From Pseudisothecium myosuroides (taxonomy: Eukaryota > Streptophyta > Bryopsida > Hypnales > Lembophyllaceae), in assembly GCA_951799445.1 (NCBI GenBank), contig OX637297.1, positions 4,278,001 to 4,342,000 on the forward strand: a stretch of DNA of 64,000 nucleotides. The letters are read 5' to 3'. The position numbers and the translations under genes are program-made. Under the pieces are notes generated by a model. The model made no database searches. It saw only the letters and a program-made list of their open reading frames with translations, and was not told where the DNA came from. The number at the start of each line of letters is the position of its first letter. Positions within the stretch are counted from its first letter, which is position 1. Below, piece after piece: positions 11,049 to 21,765 of this stretch.

Positions 11049-12832
11049 CGCACACCTGCAAACAAGCACTCCCAACTCTCTCACTACAAACAGAACAGAA
11101 ACAAGAATGGAAGGAGATTAGTGAAGAAGAAGATGAAATAGGCGGGGGAAGGTGAGAGACAATAAATAGTGACCTAGGCCAAGGATTAGATAGGCTTAGG
11201 AAGGAAAATCTTGAGAATTCGTGGTAATCGTTGGGAGAAGGATTAGAATGAAACAAAGGTGGAGTTGTGTAAGAGGGTAGGAGGCACATTAAAACCTCCT
11301 TGGAGTTTGAGACCATAGTATAAGGCTTCATAAAAGCTTAGGTGGAATAGTACTAGTGTAGAAAGAGAGAAAGAGAAAGAAAAGAAAGGATGAAGGGAAA
11401 GAAGGAGGTTAGATCGCGAGGGTGTATTATTTTCTAAATAAGCGGTGAGCATTAAAAAAGAAAAGAAATAATCAAGGGAGTACCATGGACGAGGATGCGC
11501 ACGAAAATGTGAACAAGATTATTTCCAACACCAGTAGCGATGAGGTAAGTCATTAAACTAATCTTTTGGTGTTTTTTCCTAATTACTTCTTGATTTTCTC
11601 GATTAGACTTTAGCTCATGATTAGCAAGATTAGATTAGGAGAAGGTAGAAGTTAAATTTAGAAGTCCTTAAATTAGGAAGTAGGATTTAGAATTAGATTT
11701 AGGAAGTGAAAATTAGAGTGAAATTGAGAAGTTAAAAGTTTAGAGTTAATTTGGAAGTTAATCTAGGGGTTAAATTCTCAAGTCAAATCTTAGGGTAGTT
11801 TAAAAGTAAAAGTTTAGAGTTAATTAGGAGTCAAAAATCCAAGTAGAAAGTAGAAATTAAAAGTAAAGATTTTAGTGTAAATTTGGGAAGTGGAAGTTAG
11901 AGTCAATTTAGGAGATAGATTTTAAGAGTAGAAATAGAAATTAAAGTTTGAAGTAAGAAATTAAAAGTTAGAGTTAAAATTAGAGGTTAAAATTCAGGAC
12001 TAAATTTAGAAGTTAAAACTTGGAGTAAAAATTAGATAGTAAAAATCAAAGCTAAAAGTAGAAGTAAAAGTTAGAAGTAGAAGTTAAATTTTAGAGTTAG
12101 TTTCTAGAAGTAGAAAATCTAGAGTTGAAAGTGAAAATGTAGGGTCAAATCTAGAGGTTAAAAATTGGGATTAGTTTTGGAAGTAAAAAGTCAGAGTAAA
12201 AAGTCAAAACATAGAGTTAAATTCAAAGGATAGATTTTAGAGTAGTTTAGAAGTAAAAAACTTAAAAGTAAAAGTGAAAACATAGAATTGAATCCAAGGG
12301 ATAAATTCTAGAGTTAATGTAGAACTAAAACCGTAGAGTAGAATTTAGAGGTTAAACCTTAGCGGTAGAGATTAAAAGTTCAAATTAACCTTGGGAAGTA
12401 AAATTCTAGAGTCAAAATAGAAACTTAGAATCAACCTTTGGGGTTAAAATCTAGGATTGTACCGGAAGTTAAAAAATAGAAGATAGTCTTAGGATTTCAT
12501 AGAAGGAACCTAGGGGGTCCCGTTTCGGTTAGTTAGGGTTGTTAGAAATGGCGCTAACTATCCAGTCTACACTCGACATAGGATAGATAGTTAGTACGGT
12601 AGAATTTCACCATTAGCTCACCGTAAACCCTGATCATTGGCAATTAGCTTGGAAGTCATCACATGCATCTCTAGGCATTTTTTTGCCCACCCACGACACT
12701 TAGAAAACATTAGCAAAAGATCCATTGCTTAGAAGGCACAGTGGACCGCGCTTACAACACCCCCTTATATTAAAAGCTAAGAACTTGGTTGTGTTTGCTT
12801 TATTACCAAGGGTGAGTAATCTAGCGCCCACA
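11049..12832 (-). mobile_element. U2, distal part (5' portion of the element)
   Basis: Sequence continues U2 after copy A. It matches the reverse complement of U3 from about 21,350 back to 19,202, ending at TAGCGCCCACA (the element start TGTGGGCGCTA on the minus strand). Most of it is an AT-rich degenerate tract (11,560-12,480) of AGAGTTAAA and AAGTTAGA words, the counterpart of the TTAACTCTA tract in U3 and U4. I see no gene in it. Confidence 0.7.
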
Positions 12833-13286
12833 CCACCTCACTTCATTAGTGCCACATCAATTTGCACATCCCAAGCTCGTCCAAGGGGCCTTGTATAAAG
12901 CTTGAGGCCACGTACATGCGGTTGCGAGCATTTTGATCCAAGCTCCACTACAAGCAACGACTGAGGAGCTCCACGACGTTTTGCCCAAGGAACTTCTTAA
13001 TCCTCTTGAGCTCGCGAAGCTAGGATAAAGGCACTGGCAAAGAGTTCCATTCTCTTCCAAAATTTTTTATGTCCATCTCCTTGCAATCTCTTGTCCCTTT
13101 CTTGTAGGCATAACATCAGTGTTTCAATGTTTTATATGCATGGCGGCAAGAATAGTGCTCCGCAAGCAATGCTTCACACAATTACAAAGAAAAATGGAAT
13201 GAGAATGACAGCTTGTACCTTGGTAAGGATTCCATGAGGTCCTGTATAGCAAGGTAGTCAAAGGTCTTAGCGATTGAAAGCCTACA
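12833..13286. other. Stretch without recognisable gene
   Basis: This lies between the U2 end and a minus-strand frame. Codon-like pieces are short in all frames and nothing was recognised. Confidence 0.5.
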
Positions 13287-13643
13287 TCAAGCCGAGGAGT
13301 CATGTTCTATACTGTGAGGAGGAGCAAACATCACGCTCTTCTGGTGAGATGTTCTATGTGCGCTCTCAAGATTAGGAAATGCCACGGTATTCTTGTCTAT
13401 TTGCTGACCATCGATGTCCTCCCCGCTTTTTGGATCACTGTCCTCTGTCGAGACCTCTATCTTGGTGAAGTCCAAATTCAGACTTTGAAGAATTGTTTCT
13501 ACGACTTGGAAGCTGAACTTGGCAACTGCATGGTTGCTGCACAGAAGTCCGATCATTCCATCTGGAGGGTCGGTGCAAGAATGACTGGCTAATTTTGTTC
13601 CACTTTGGTTGTTTTCAACTAGTACTCCTAGTACTATGAGCAT
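13287..13643 (-). pseudogene. Minus-strand frame, unknown, probably a gene remnant
   Basis: 118 codons are open. The last two thirds look like real protein (IEVSTEDSDPKSGEDIDG, then NLESAHRTSHQKS), hydrophilic and of mixed composition. It lies downstream of the repeat-containing remnant at 14,365-15,130 on the same strand and could be its 3' exon. No family was recognised. Confidence 0.3.
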
Positions 13644-14364
13644 TTTGCATATGAATTTTTTTTTTAAATAAAAAAATAAGGATAATTAGTATAATACTAG
13701 AAATAGAATATCACCAAAATTTTAGACCTAGAAAAAATCAAGGTAAAAAGTTATTCACAAAAACGTGTGAGCTGAAATTTTAAAGAAAATACGTAGTTTG
13801 ACGTTTTAATTTGTACAAAATAGGAAAAACAATTTTCGAAGAAACTAAAAATTGTCCATTTGGAAAGACTTTAGTTTGAAGAGATTTCACTAAAAAAATT
13901 ATCTTGAAACCATCTTCAACATTCAGAATCGCGCGCGCAAGGGAGCCTTCTTTGCATGGATGTAGAGGACATAAAATATAATATTTTTTAATGACCCTTG
14001 GTAGGAACATGACTTCCTACTATGAAAATAGACCATAAAAATTTCAGCTCCAAATTATTAAATTTTGGGACTCCATAGTACTAAAATCCCTTAAAACTCA
14101 AAACATGACATATTAGTTTAAATGATTTTTAAATATAAAATGATTTTTGAAAATTTCTGAAAATAATGAAATATGATTAAGCTCAAGAGAGGCATCTCCA
14201 ATAAAAATTTCAAATTCATGCAAGTCACGATGCACAAGTTATAGCAAAAGGAAGCTTCCACACTCGCTTTGTGACAATGTTTCAGTACCGGTCTTTCTTG
14301 CAAGGACCCCGAAGTTCTTGCAAGAGGAAGTCCCTGAACGTCCAACTCCGATGTAGCAATGTCA
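13644..14364. other. AT-rich stretch, no gene supported
   Basis: Sequence between two minus-strand remnants is rich in A/T runs (for example 13,655-13,680 and 14,130-14,170). It could be an intron of the minus-strand remnant. Open frames here are short. Confidence 0.4.
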
Positions 14365-15130
14365 TCAACAACCACATTTCTTTGTAGCTGTGATATGCTT
14401 GAATGGGGAATTCAATGCAGAAGAGTGTTTAGGGCAATGTGTCGTTCCATCCATTGTTTCATCCACTATGCTCTGGATTTGAGACATGGTGAGAAGGGTG
14501 GATGCATCAACCGCAACCTCTGAGTCGCACATCCCATCCACTATATTGTCCATTGCGCTCTGCATCTACAACTCACAGGGAGAGGTGGATGCACCGCTTT
14601 GTTCCTTGAAACCGCCCTTGCCATCCACTGTTTTGTCCACTATGCTCTGCGTTTGGAAGTCGCAGAAGGGGATGGATGCACCACTTTGTTCCTTTAAAAC
14701 ACCCCTAGCATCCACTGCTTTGTCAACTATACTTTGCATCTGGGACTCGGCGATGGGGGTGGATGCAACATCTTGTTCTTATGTGCACCCTATTCCATCC
14801 TATATTTCGTCCACCGATGAGGAAGAACATGACGCATTTAGGCCATTGTATTGTGCCCAGGCAGCAACCTCGTCCTCATCCAACACCTTCTCCATGGAGT
14901 TCATAAGGTCCATGATCTGCTGCCTGACGGACTTCACCTTCAAGGCCTACTTTGGCTACGTCTCGTTCGAAGTCCAACCTATGTCCAAATCTTCTCGCAT
15001 GCGGAGGCACTTTGTCCAAAACTTGAACTAGTCTTTCCAATGCTCGTGCAAGGTTGTGGTCCAGCAACGCCTAAACACATTGAGATGATTGCGCGCTAGA
15101 TCTTGTAGGGCTCAAATTTGCACGTGACGC
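14365..15130 (-). pseudogene. Minus-strand gene remnant with about 40-residue tandem repeats
   Basis: One minus-strand frame reads as protein throughout if scattered TAG/TAA codons are ignored. It has a helical, W-rich region at about 14,950-15,060 (an FKFWTKCLRMRE stretch followed by DLDIGWTS), then MDLMNSMEKVLDEDEVAAW, then four tandem units with the core QSIVDKAVDG and mostly KEQSGAS. Stops fall at points where glutamine would fit. A second overlapping frame is also fairly open in the upstream part, so a frameshift is possible. The W spacing faintly recalls trihelix or Myb/SANT-like transposon proteins; that is a guess. Confidence 0.4.
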
Positions 15131-15363
15131 ACTTTTAGCCATTGCACTGCTCCTAGTCTTTGTTCAATGCGTAACCATAAAATCACCCTTGTTGTTGTTG
15201 ATCTCAATCTTAGAGAGGTCTTTTATTCCGTCGCTTGCAGGTAGATTGGCGGACCTAAATCGCACTGCCTTCTATTTCTTGCTGCTTGACGTTACAGTGC
15301 CAACTGCTGGCTATTGGCTGCCAACTCTTCCGCACCCTTTCTCCTTGTCTTCAAAACACTAAT

Positions 15364-16523
15364 CTTCGTACGCGCGGTCTAGGCATAAGTATCCTTACAC
15401 ACAAACACGTGGTAAGATAATACGAAACATTGTCCCAGGGAATTCTAGTATGTTGTTGTAAGTCAAGGGAATCCGAATTTCTTCCCAAACATCCAAGCCA
15501 ATCCTTCTTAACGTCTTACTCTCTTTCCGATTACAAATACTATCCGAAATCCAATCCAGATCCGTCCTTATCCCGAATCCGCTTCCATCCATTCCAATTA
15601 CTGGTTTTATATACCCCTGTTTCACCCTCAGAGGGGTCCACTATTGATCTTAAGGGTAGGGACTTCAACACTCGTACTCTTCACTCGCTCAACTCTCACT
15701 TAAACTAAATGAACAACAAACCAACCGAACAGAATTTTATTATAGAGAAGGAAAAAGTAGCAATCCTCACAACTTTCCGGAAGGCCTATCCGGAAAGTTG
15801 GTCACTCAAGACCCCGTCCTATCTCCTTTACTACAACGACAGATCAAGACATCCGGAACTGACAGAACTCGTGTTTCTAGTTGCTAGACTGATCCTGTAG
15901 TTGGCTGACCTTCCAATGAGTGGAGATTTTCCGCTGGCGCTTGCTTATCTCCGCTCAAAACCCTCCCTAGATTCCGGACTCGCATCCACACCACTCCTAT
16001 ATTGGATTACCGTTCTGGTAGTTTAAAGGCACTATGCACAATTCCTCATTCACAAGTCAAAAAAAGCTCCCTTATAGAAGTACACTACCAATCAGACCTA
16101 GTTACCTCAGATCTGGATTCCTCTTCACCCGTCCCCTCTTACACCTTAACACCCTTATAAATAAACCAACAAAATCATACACATAGCCGGAATTAGAATG
16201 TTCACTTAGTATCTCAGATTAAAGAAAGGCAATGAATATAAACAAATGCACACAAATGGGCTTGGATGGAATGAGAGGGCAACAGACTGCTCTCCCTTTA
16301 AAACCCAAAACAAACAGCCAAAAAGCTGAAAAGCCACCCTCAAAACCCGGGTGACCACATAATGACCTCCCGAGATATCTGGAAAGTCAAAGGCCAGTTG
16401 TCCCTAGAAACCCGGAACCGGGCCCCACGCATGGAAAACCCGTTCCAAAACTAGGATTCAAAACCCTGACTAACTAAAAATACCCTACTTGCTACCTCCC
16501 CCTAGGCGGCTTCTTTGAACTGC
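15364..16523 (-). mobile_element. C-type copy G, 3' part
   Basis: The minus-strand 3' end lies at about 15,364 (TTCGTACGCG, compare TGTCGTACG in other copies), followed by the typical inner sequence GGTCTAGGCATAAGTATCC. The decayed family hairpin is at about 15,614-15,634. The end of its gag-like frame is at 16,492-16,494 (TAG). Copy H is inserted at 16,523/16,524, and G resumes at 24,972. Confidence 0.7.
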
Positions 16524-16805
16524 TGTGGGAGTACGTAACATCCAAAAAACTAAATTAGCATAGAAATAAAGGCAAACGTAGGAATTTTTTTTCAATTTTT
16601 GCATTAGAATACAAAATTAAAAACTAGAAGTTAGAATTAGAAATTAGTTCCTTTCTAGAAAAGATAAAACTCTAATTAGGTTACGTAGTCGTCCGGAATC
16701 AATAGCCGGAAAGCTGGAAAGTTCCGGATTATAGGGATCTACCGCCTAGGTTCCGGCTAGGGAACTTACGGGAACGTCGCCTGGTCAGGAACTTAGGGTT
16801 CCGAC

Positions 16806-16819
16806 AGGTATTTAAACCC
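16806..16819 (+). promoter_or_regulatory. TATA-like box of copy H
   Basis: The sequence GTATTTAAACCCC lies about 45 bp before the first possible start region. The same box is conserved as GTACTTAAACC in copy A (near 4,540) and in the complete C copy on the minus strand (43,731-43,740), in an otherwise changing leader. This suggests the promoter of the gag-like ORF. Confidence 0.5.
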
Positions 16820-16850
16820 CATCGCCAGCCTCATTCTTCCTCTTTTCCCC

Positions 16851-18840
16851 GTGCTTCACCACGATGCGTTAGAAGAGAGAAATAGTGGTGAGTTAGGGTG
16901 CATTAGGGAGAGAAGGGGAGGATGGTACCGTTTGCACCGAATTGCTTTAGCTGTTGCTAATATGGCGGAAGCGAGTCAAGTCTGGAGGCCGGTAGTCTCA
17001 GCCCGGGGCATACGCCCGATTATTCCATCAGATCCGGACCATCTCGAGTTAGAGAAGGACCTAGAGATCATGGGGTGTGTAGGGTTTTTGAACAGGCCGT
17101 GGAACGTTCAGAGTGAGGAGATGATTGATGAACTCGTTTTCAGAGTTCCCAATCAGTTCTTGGGCTTAGACTCCGGAGTTGTGGGCCAAAGCATACTTTG
17201 CCCCAAGCAGAGGATCCGGAATAGCCGCCCGAACAAATAGGTACGCGGCCAACATATTTCGAAATTTGCCAGATTCAAAGGAAGGATATGCTGCGGGTGA
17301 TTGTAGGATTCCCCGGAACCGGCAGTTGTTAGAATTCCTCATCCCGATTTTGTATCCAGAAAAGCCCACCCGGATTACAATGACTGTGGCAAATACAATA
17401 TTTGAGTCCCTAGGAGACAGGGAGAATCCGGCTCCTAGACCGGTCAGCTAGGGAGTGATCATTCACTCCGTAGTGGAAAAGTTAGCAAACAATGTGGCTA
17501 GTAAGAAGTCTAGCCCCATTAGCCCCTATCTTTTTTACCTGTACCATTCAAAGGAAACACTGACCGGTCCGGAAATGGTCGTGTATCGGAAGGGAGAAAA
17601 CCTCCGGAAGTATGGACTTTCTCAGGACGATGAACCGGATGATCCCGAGTTAAAGGAAGAGGAAGTAGAACGGGAGCACGTGTCGCCCAACGTTGCCGGA
17701 ACACGCCGGAAGTCTATGGATCCGGGCGCTCGAGGGAAGCAAGAAGTCAGAGAGATGGAGCAGCCCCGGAACCCACTTCTGGAATCAGATCAGTTCAAGG
17801 CCACCATCAACAGGCTGAGGGCTACCAAGGGACAGAACGAGAAGATGACAGCTCTGATACGGGACGTGTGACGGAAGAAGCCCAGATTCAGGGTGCTTTG
17901 ACGAAAAGGCCAGATCTGGAAGCGGTATGTCAGCTGGAAGGACAAATCCTGGCCTTGGAGCAAGAACGGAACCAAGCCCAAGAGCAAGCCACGTGGGCGG
18001 AAAAGGAGATGAACGCCGCCCAAGCAAAAGAGGGGGAAGCCATCGACCTGGTCCAAAATGTCAGGGGACTGTTTGAGCATCCGGCGGATGTATTTGTGAG
18101 GGCTACACTCTGGAACTCCCAGATGGTGCAGCAGGGCCACTTTACCGGATCGAAGGTGCTCAACATCCTGGTAGACTTTGAAGTCCGGATCGAGGCAATG
18201 CTGAAGGAGGTACGACAGCTATTGGGCAACCTCGATCCGCTTGAAGGATTGGACCAGGGGCTTTTTGAGCTAACTCAGAATTTTCAAGGAGGAGCGCAAA
18301 CCCAACCTTCCCCAGCCAAGACCAGATCAGTGGCCAGAACATCATCGGCCATGAAGAAACATTTGCTTATCAAGTAGTTTACAGAATCTAGGCCGGATCT
18401 GGAAACAACCCCGAGTACCACTTCGGTGAAGGATGTGGTTTCAACCGTACCAGTTGGAAGAACCGCGTCAGTGGTGAATCTCTTCCCTGACCGTCAGGTT
18501 TCTTCCAGTTTTCTTGTGCCCGCCATACCCGGAATGGTGCTGAATCCGGCTCGGACGGATCCGGTGAGTTTCACTCATACGCTCTAGCCCATGATTCAAG
18601 CACCCCCACCGTTCCAGCTCATAGACCTCACATAGCCGAAGCCAAGGGACGGCGGCTACTCAACGAAGCAGAGGAGGAATCGAAAGAAGACGAGCTGGAA
18701 ACGACTCTATAGACCCAATTGGAGGAGGAGTTTCAACATCCTTGGACCCGGTCAAAGACAAAGACCACCCCACCCAAGAAGTCAGGCGCGTCGCCATCTA
18801 AGGGCGCGACTTCATCAAAGAAAGCCCGGAAGGGGAAATG
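16851..18840 (+). pseudogene. gag-like ORF of copy H, broken
   Basis: It is parallel to the intact frame at 41,688-43,697. A short deletion near 17,160 shifts the frame after PNQF. Stops follow at 17,449 (TAG for TGG), 18,375, 18,585, 18,633 and 18,710 (all TAG where at least one other copy has a Gln codon). Pieces 17,179-17,451, 17,455-17,871 and 17,868-18,377 hold the motifs ELWAKAYF, SPISPYLFYLYH, the acidic tract and a coiled-coil segment. The frame ends at a TGA near 18,838. Confidence 0.7.
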
Positions 18841-19727
18841 ACTAGTTAGGGCGGCAGTTATAGTAGTTAGGATTTTAGCCGGATAGTAGTTCCGGAACCG
18901 GGTTACCCGGATGTAGGGCCCCAGGTTCCGGACTTTTAGGGTCAACGGCTTCCCTTTTTTCTCGTAACGGTCCTCAGGGCCGTTGCTTTTTTTTGCTTTT
19001 TGCTTTTTGCTTGGTCGTTGGCCAGGTTTTTTGGTGTCCGTTTAGGCCGCCTTTCTGTTGGTTTTTAAGGGCAGGCCAGCTTGTTGGCCTGTCATTCCTT
19101 TCCTTGTTCATTTAATCAAAAGCATTCAGGAAAGCACATGGTGGATTATTCTCTTGCGTATCGCGTCTATAGTCACTTGTGTGGATGTGTAAGTGAGAGT
19201 GTGTGGGCGCAAGATTACCCACCCTTGGTAATAAAGCGAACACCGACCAGGTTCTATGCCTTTATCCACATTTTTTAATATATGGGGGTGATGTGAGCGC
19301 GGTCCACTGTGCCTTCCAAGCAATGGATCTTTTTTGCTAACGTTTCCTAAGTTTCGTGGATGGCAGCGAATAATTAGTAATGCATGTAGCAACTCACAAG
19401 TTAACTGCAATGTTCAGAGTGTTGGTGAAATCCTAACTCCCTAACTATTTATCTTATGTCGAGGGTCGACTGAGTAGTGGGTGCCATTTATAACGTCTTT
19501 AACTACGTAAAAAGAGGAACCCTTATGTTCCTTCCATGAACCCATAAGACTATCTTGGGTTTCTAAAACTCCACCTAGAAGTTCTACTTTTTAAAGCTAC
19601 CCCTACAGTTCCAACTTTGGAATGTGACTCTAGATTTACTTCTTTAACTTGGTTCTTAACTACTGACTTGTGCTCGGTGTTGACTTTTAATTCTAGGTTT
19701 CTATTCCTACACTAACTCTAAGATTTA

Positions 19728-19955
19728 CCCTTGAATTTTTAACTCTAGGTTTTAACTTTTAACTCTAAGGTTTTACTCCTAAATTAACTCTAAGATTTAC
19801 CCTTGAATTTTAACTCTATGTTTTAACTTTTGACTTTAAGTTTTTACTCCTAAATTAACTCTAAGATTTACCCTTGAATTTTAACTCTATGTTTTAACTT
19901 TTGACTCTAAGGTTTTACTCCTAAATTAACTCTAAGATTTACCCTTGAATTCTAT
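19728..19955. repeat. 71-bp tandem repeat in the AT-rich tract of U3
   Basis: CCCTTGAAT recurs at 19,728, 19,800, 19,871 and 19,942 with near-identical intervening sequence (TTAACTCTA, TTTTGACTCTAAG, ACTCCTAAATTAACTC). It is embedded in a longer degenerate tract, 19,560-20,600; equivalents lie at 26,100-27,200 in U4 and 11,560-12,480 in U2. Confidence 0.85.
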
Positions 19956-21606
19956 GTTCTCATTTCTAAACTACTCTAAGATTTACCCTCTAAAGTTAAC
20001 TCTACCTCTTCACTTTCTACTGTAGATTCTTATTCCTAATTTAACTCTAGGTTTTTGACTTTTAACTCTAAATTTTTACTTCTAAAATTAATCCCCCATT
20101 TTAACCTCTGGGTTTGACTCTACGTTTTCACTTTGACTTTAGATTTTTCTACTTCCAACTAACTCTAAAATTTTACTTCTACTTCTAACTTTTAACTTCT
20201 ACTTTTAGCTTTTCACTCTAACTTTTTACTCCCCAATTGGCTAAAATTTAACCTTTAAATTTAATCTAAACTTTTGACTTTTGACTTTTGACTTCTACTT
20301 CCAAATTTAATCCTATCATTTTAATCCTAGATTAACTCTAAATGTTATCCTCCTAAGTTTAATTCCAACTTTTAACTCTAGGGTTTTGACTTCTAATTTT
20401 AACTCTATTTTTAACTCAACGATCTACTTCCTAAGTGGATTCTACTTTTGACTTCTATTTCCTACTCTACTTTTTACCTCCCAAAGTTAACTCCAACTTT
20501 TGACTTTTGAATTTTAACTTCCCTAATTAAAATCTCAATTTAATCCTAGGTTTTTAACTCGCTATTTGATCTTTAATTTTAATCCTAAATCCTCCCTCTA
20601 ATCTAATCCTAATTTCCGTCCATTGTTTCTTGTGGTTCACTTTTAATTAAAATTCCTCCGTTCTACCCCCTACCGCTTAACTTAGCCTAACGCGATCAGT
20701 TTACGGTCAAATCTTAATTATAAGATGTTTTCGGAAACCTCTATTCCTAATCTATCAACTTTTGAATCTAAACTTCTAATTTACACTAATCTCGGATGCT
20801 AATCACATTCTAAGGGCTGATTAGGAAAACAATTGCTAATTAGGGAGAAACGACTAGGATTAGTTTAATGACCCACCTCGTTACTGCTAGTGTCAGAAAT
20901 GACGTCATCTCCGTCCACATGCGCGTCCTCGTGCTCCATGGTGACCACTCGCGATTGTTTTCTTTTATTTTTGCGTTACGGTTTTTATTTTTTATTTTTT
21001 TTTTCCAAGGCCCACGGCTTAATTTGTAGAAAAGAAAACGTTACACGTATGATGTTCTAACCCTTTCCCCCCATTTCCTTCTCCTTTTCTTTCTCTCCTC
21101 CTTCTTCTACACTAGCACTATTCCACCTAAGCTTTTATGAGTCTTACACTATGGTTTCAAACTACGAGAAGGGTTTAAATGTTCTTCCTACCCTCTTACG
21201 CAACCTTGCTTTGTGTCATCCTAATCCTCCTCCCAACGGTTGTAAGGAGTTCTTCTAGATTTCCTACCTAATCTCCTAAATAGGCACTATTCATCGTCTC
21301 TCTCCCTTCCACTCCTATAACACATCCTTCTCCCTAATTTCCTTCCATTGTGTGTAGGTGTGAGTGGTGATGCAGGTTGAACCGGATGTTTTTGTGCAGG
21401 TGGCGTGTGGAATGGCAACCTCTATTTCTCCCTCCTCCCTTTTGTATTTTTAGCCCTAGTCCTACTTCAACCCCTCTTAGCACAAAATTAGTCCAACATG
21501 CTTTTGGTTTGTTTTGCCTTTGTTTGTGTTCGGGTTTGGGGAGAACCAAAAATAAATAAATAAAAACGAGAGAGTCTAAAATTTGGGGAGGAGCCCGAAT
21601 GGCCCC

Positions 21607-21765
21607 AGCCTCCCCTGCTGTACCGAGAGAGCTGCTGTATCGGGAGAGCTGCTGTACCGGGAGAGCTGCTGTACCGGGAGAGTCGCTGTACCGGGATAGT
21701 TGCTGTACCGGAGAGCTGCTGTATCGGGAGAGCTGCTGTATCGAGAGAGCTGCTGGCCCTCCGGC
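21607..21765. repeat. GC-rich minisatellite, about 20 bp, eight copies
   Basis: GAGAGCTGCTGTACCGG and close variants follow one another at 20- or 21-bp spacing. The array lies between the pyrimidine-rich block and the module region of U3. The corresponding part of U1 (1-70) and U2 (4,000-4,070) has related GGCTGGCTGG sequence but not this array. Confidence 0.85.

Noticed and set aside
14486..15031. A 181-codon plus-strand frame
   Set aside because: It is antisense to the repeat-containing remnant; its regularity comes from the minus-strand repeat units.
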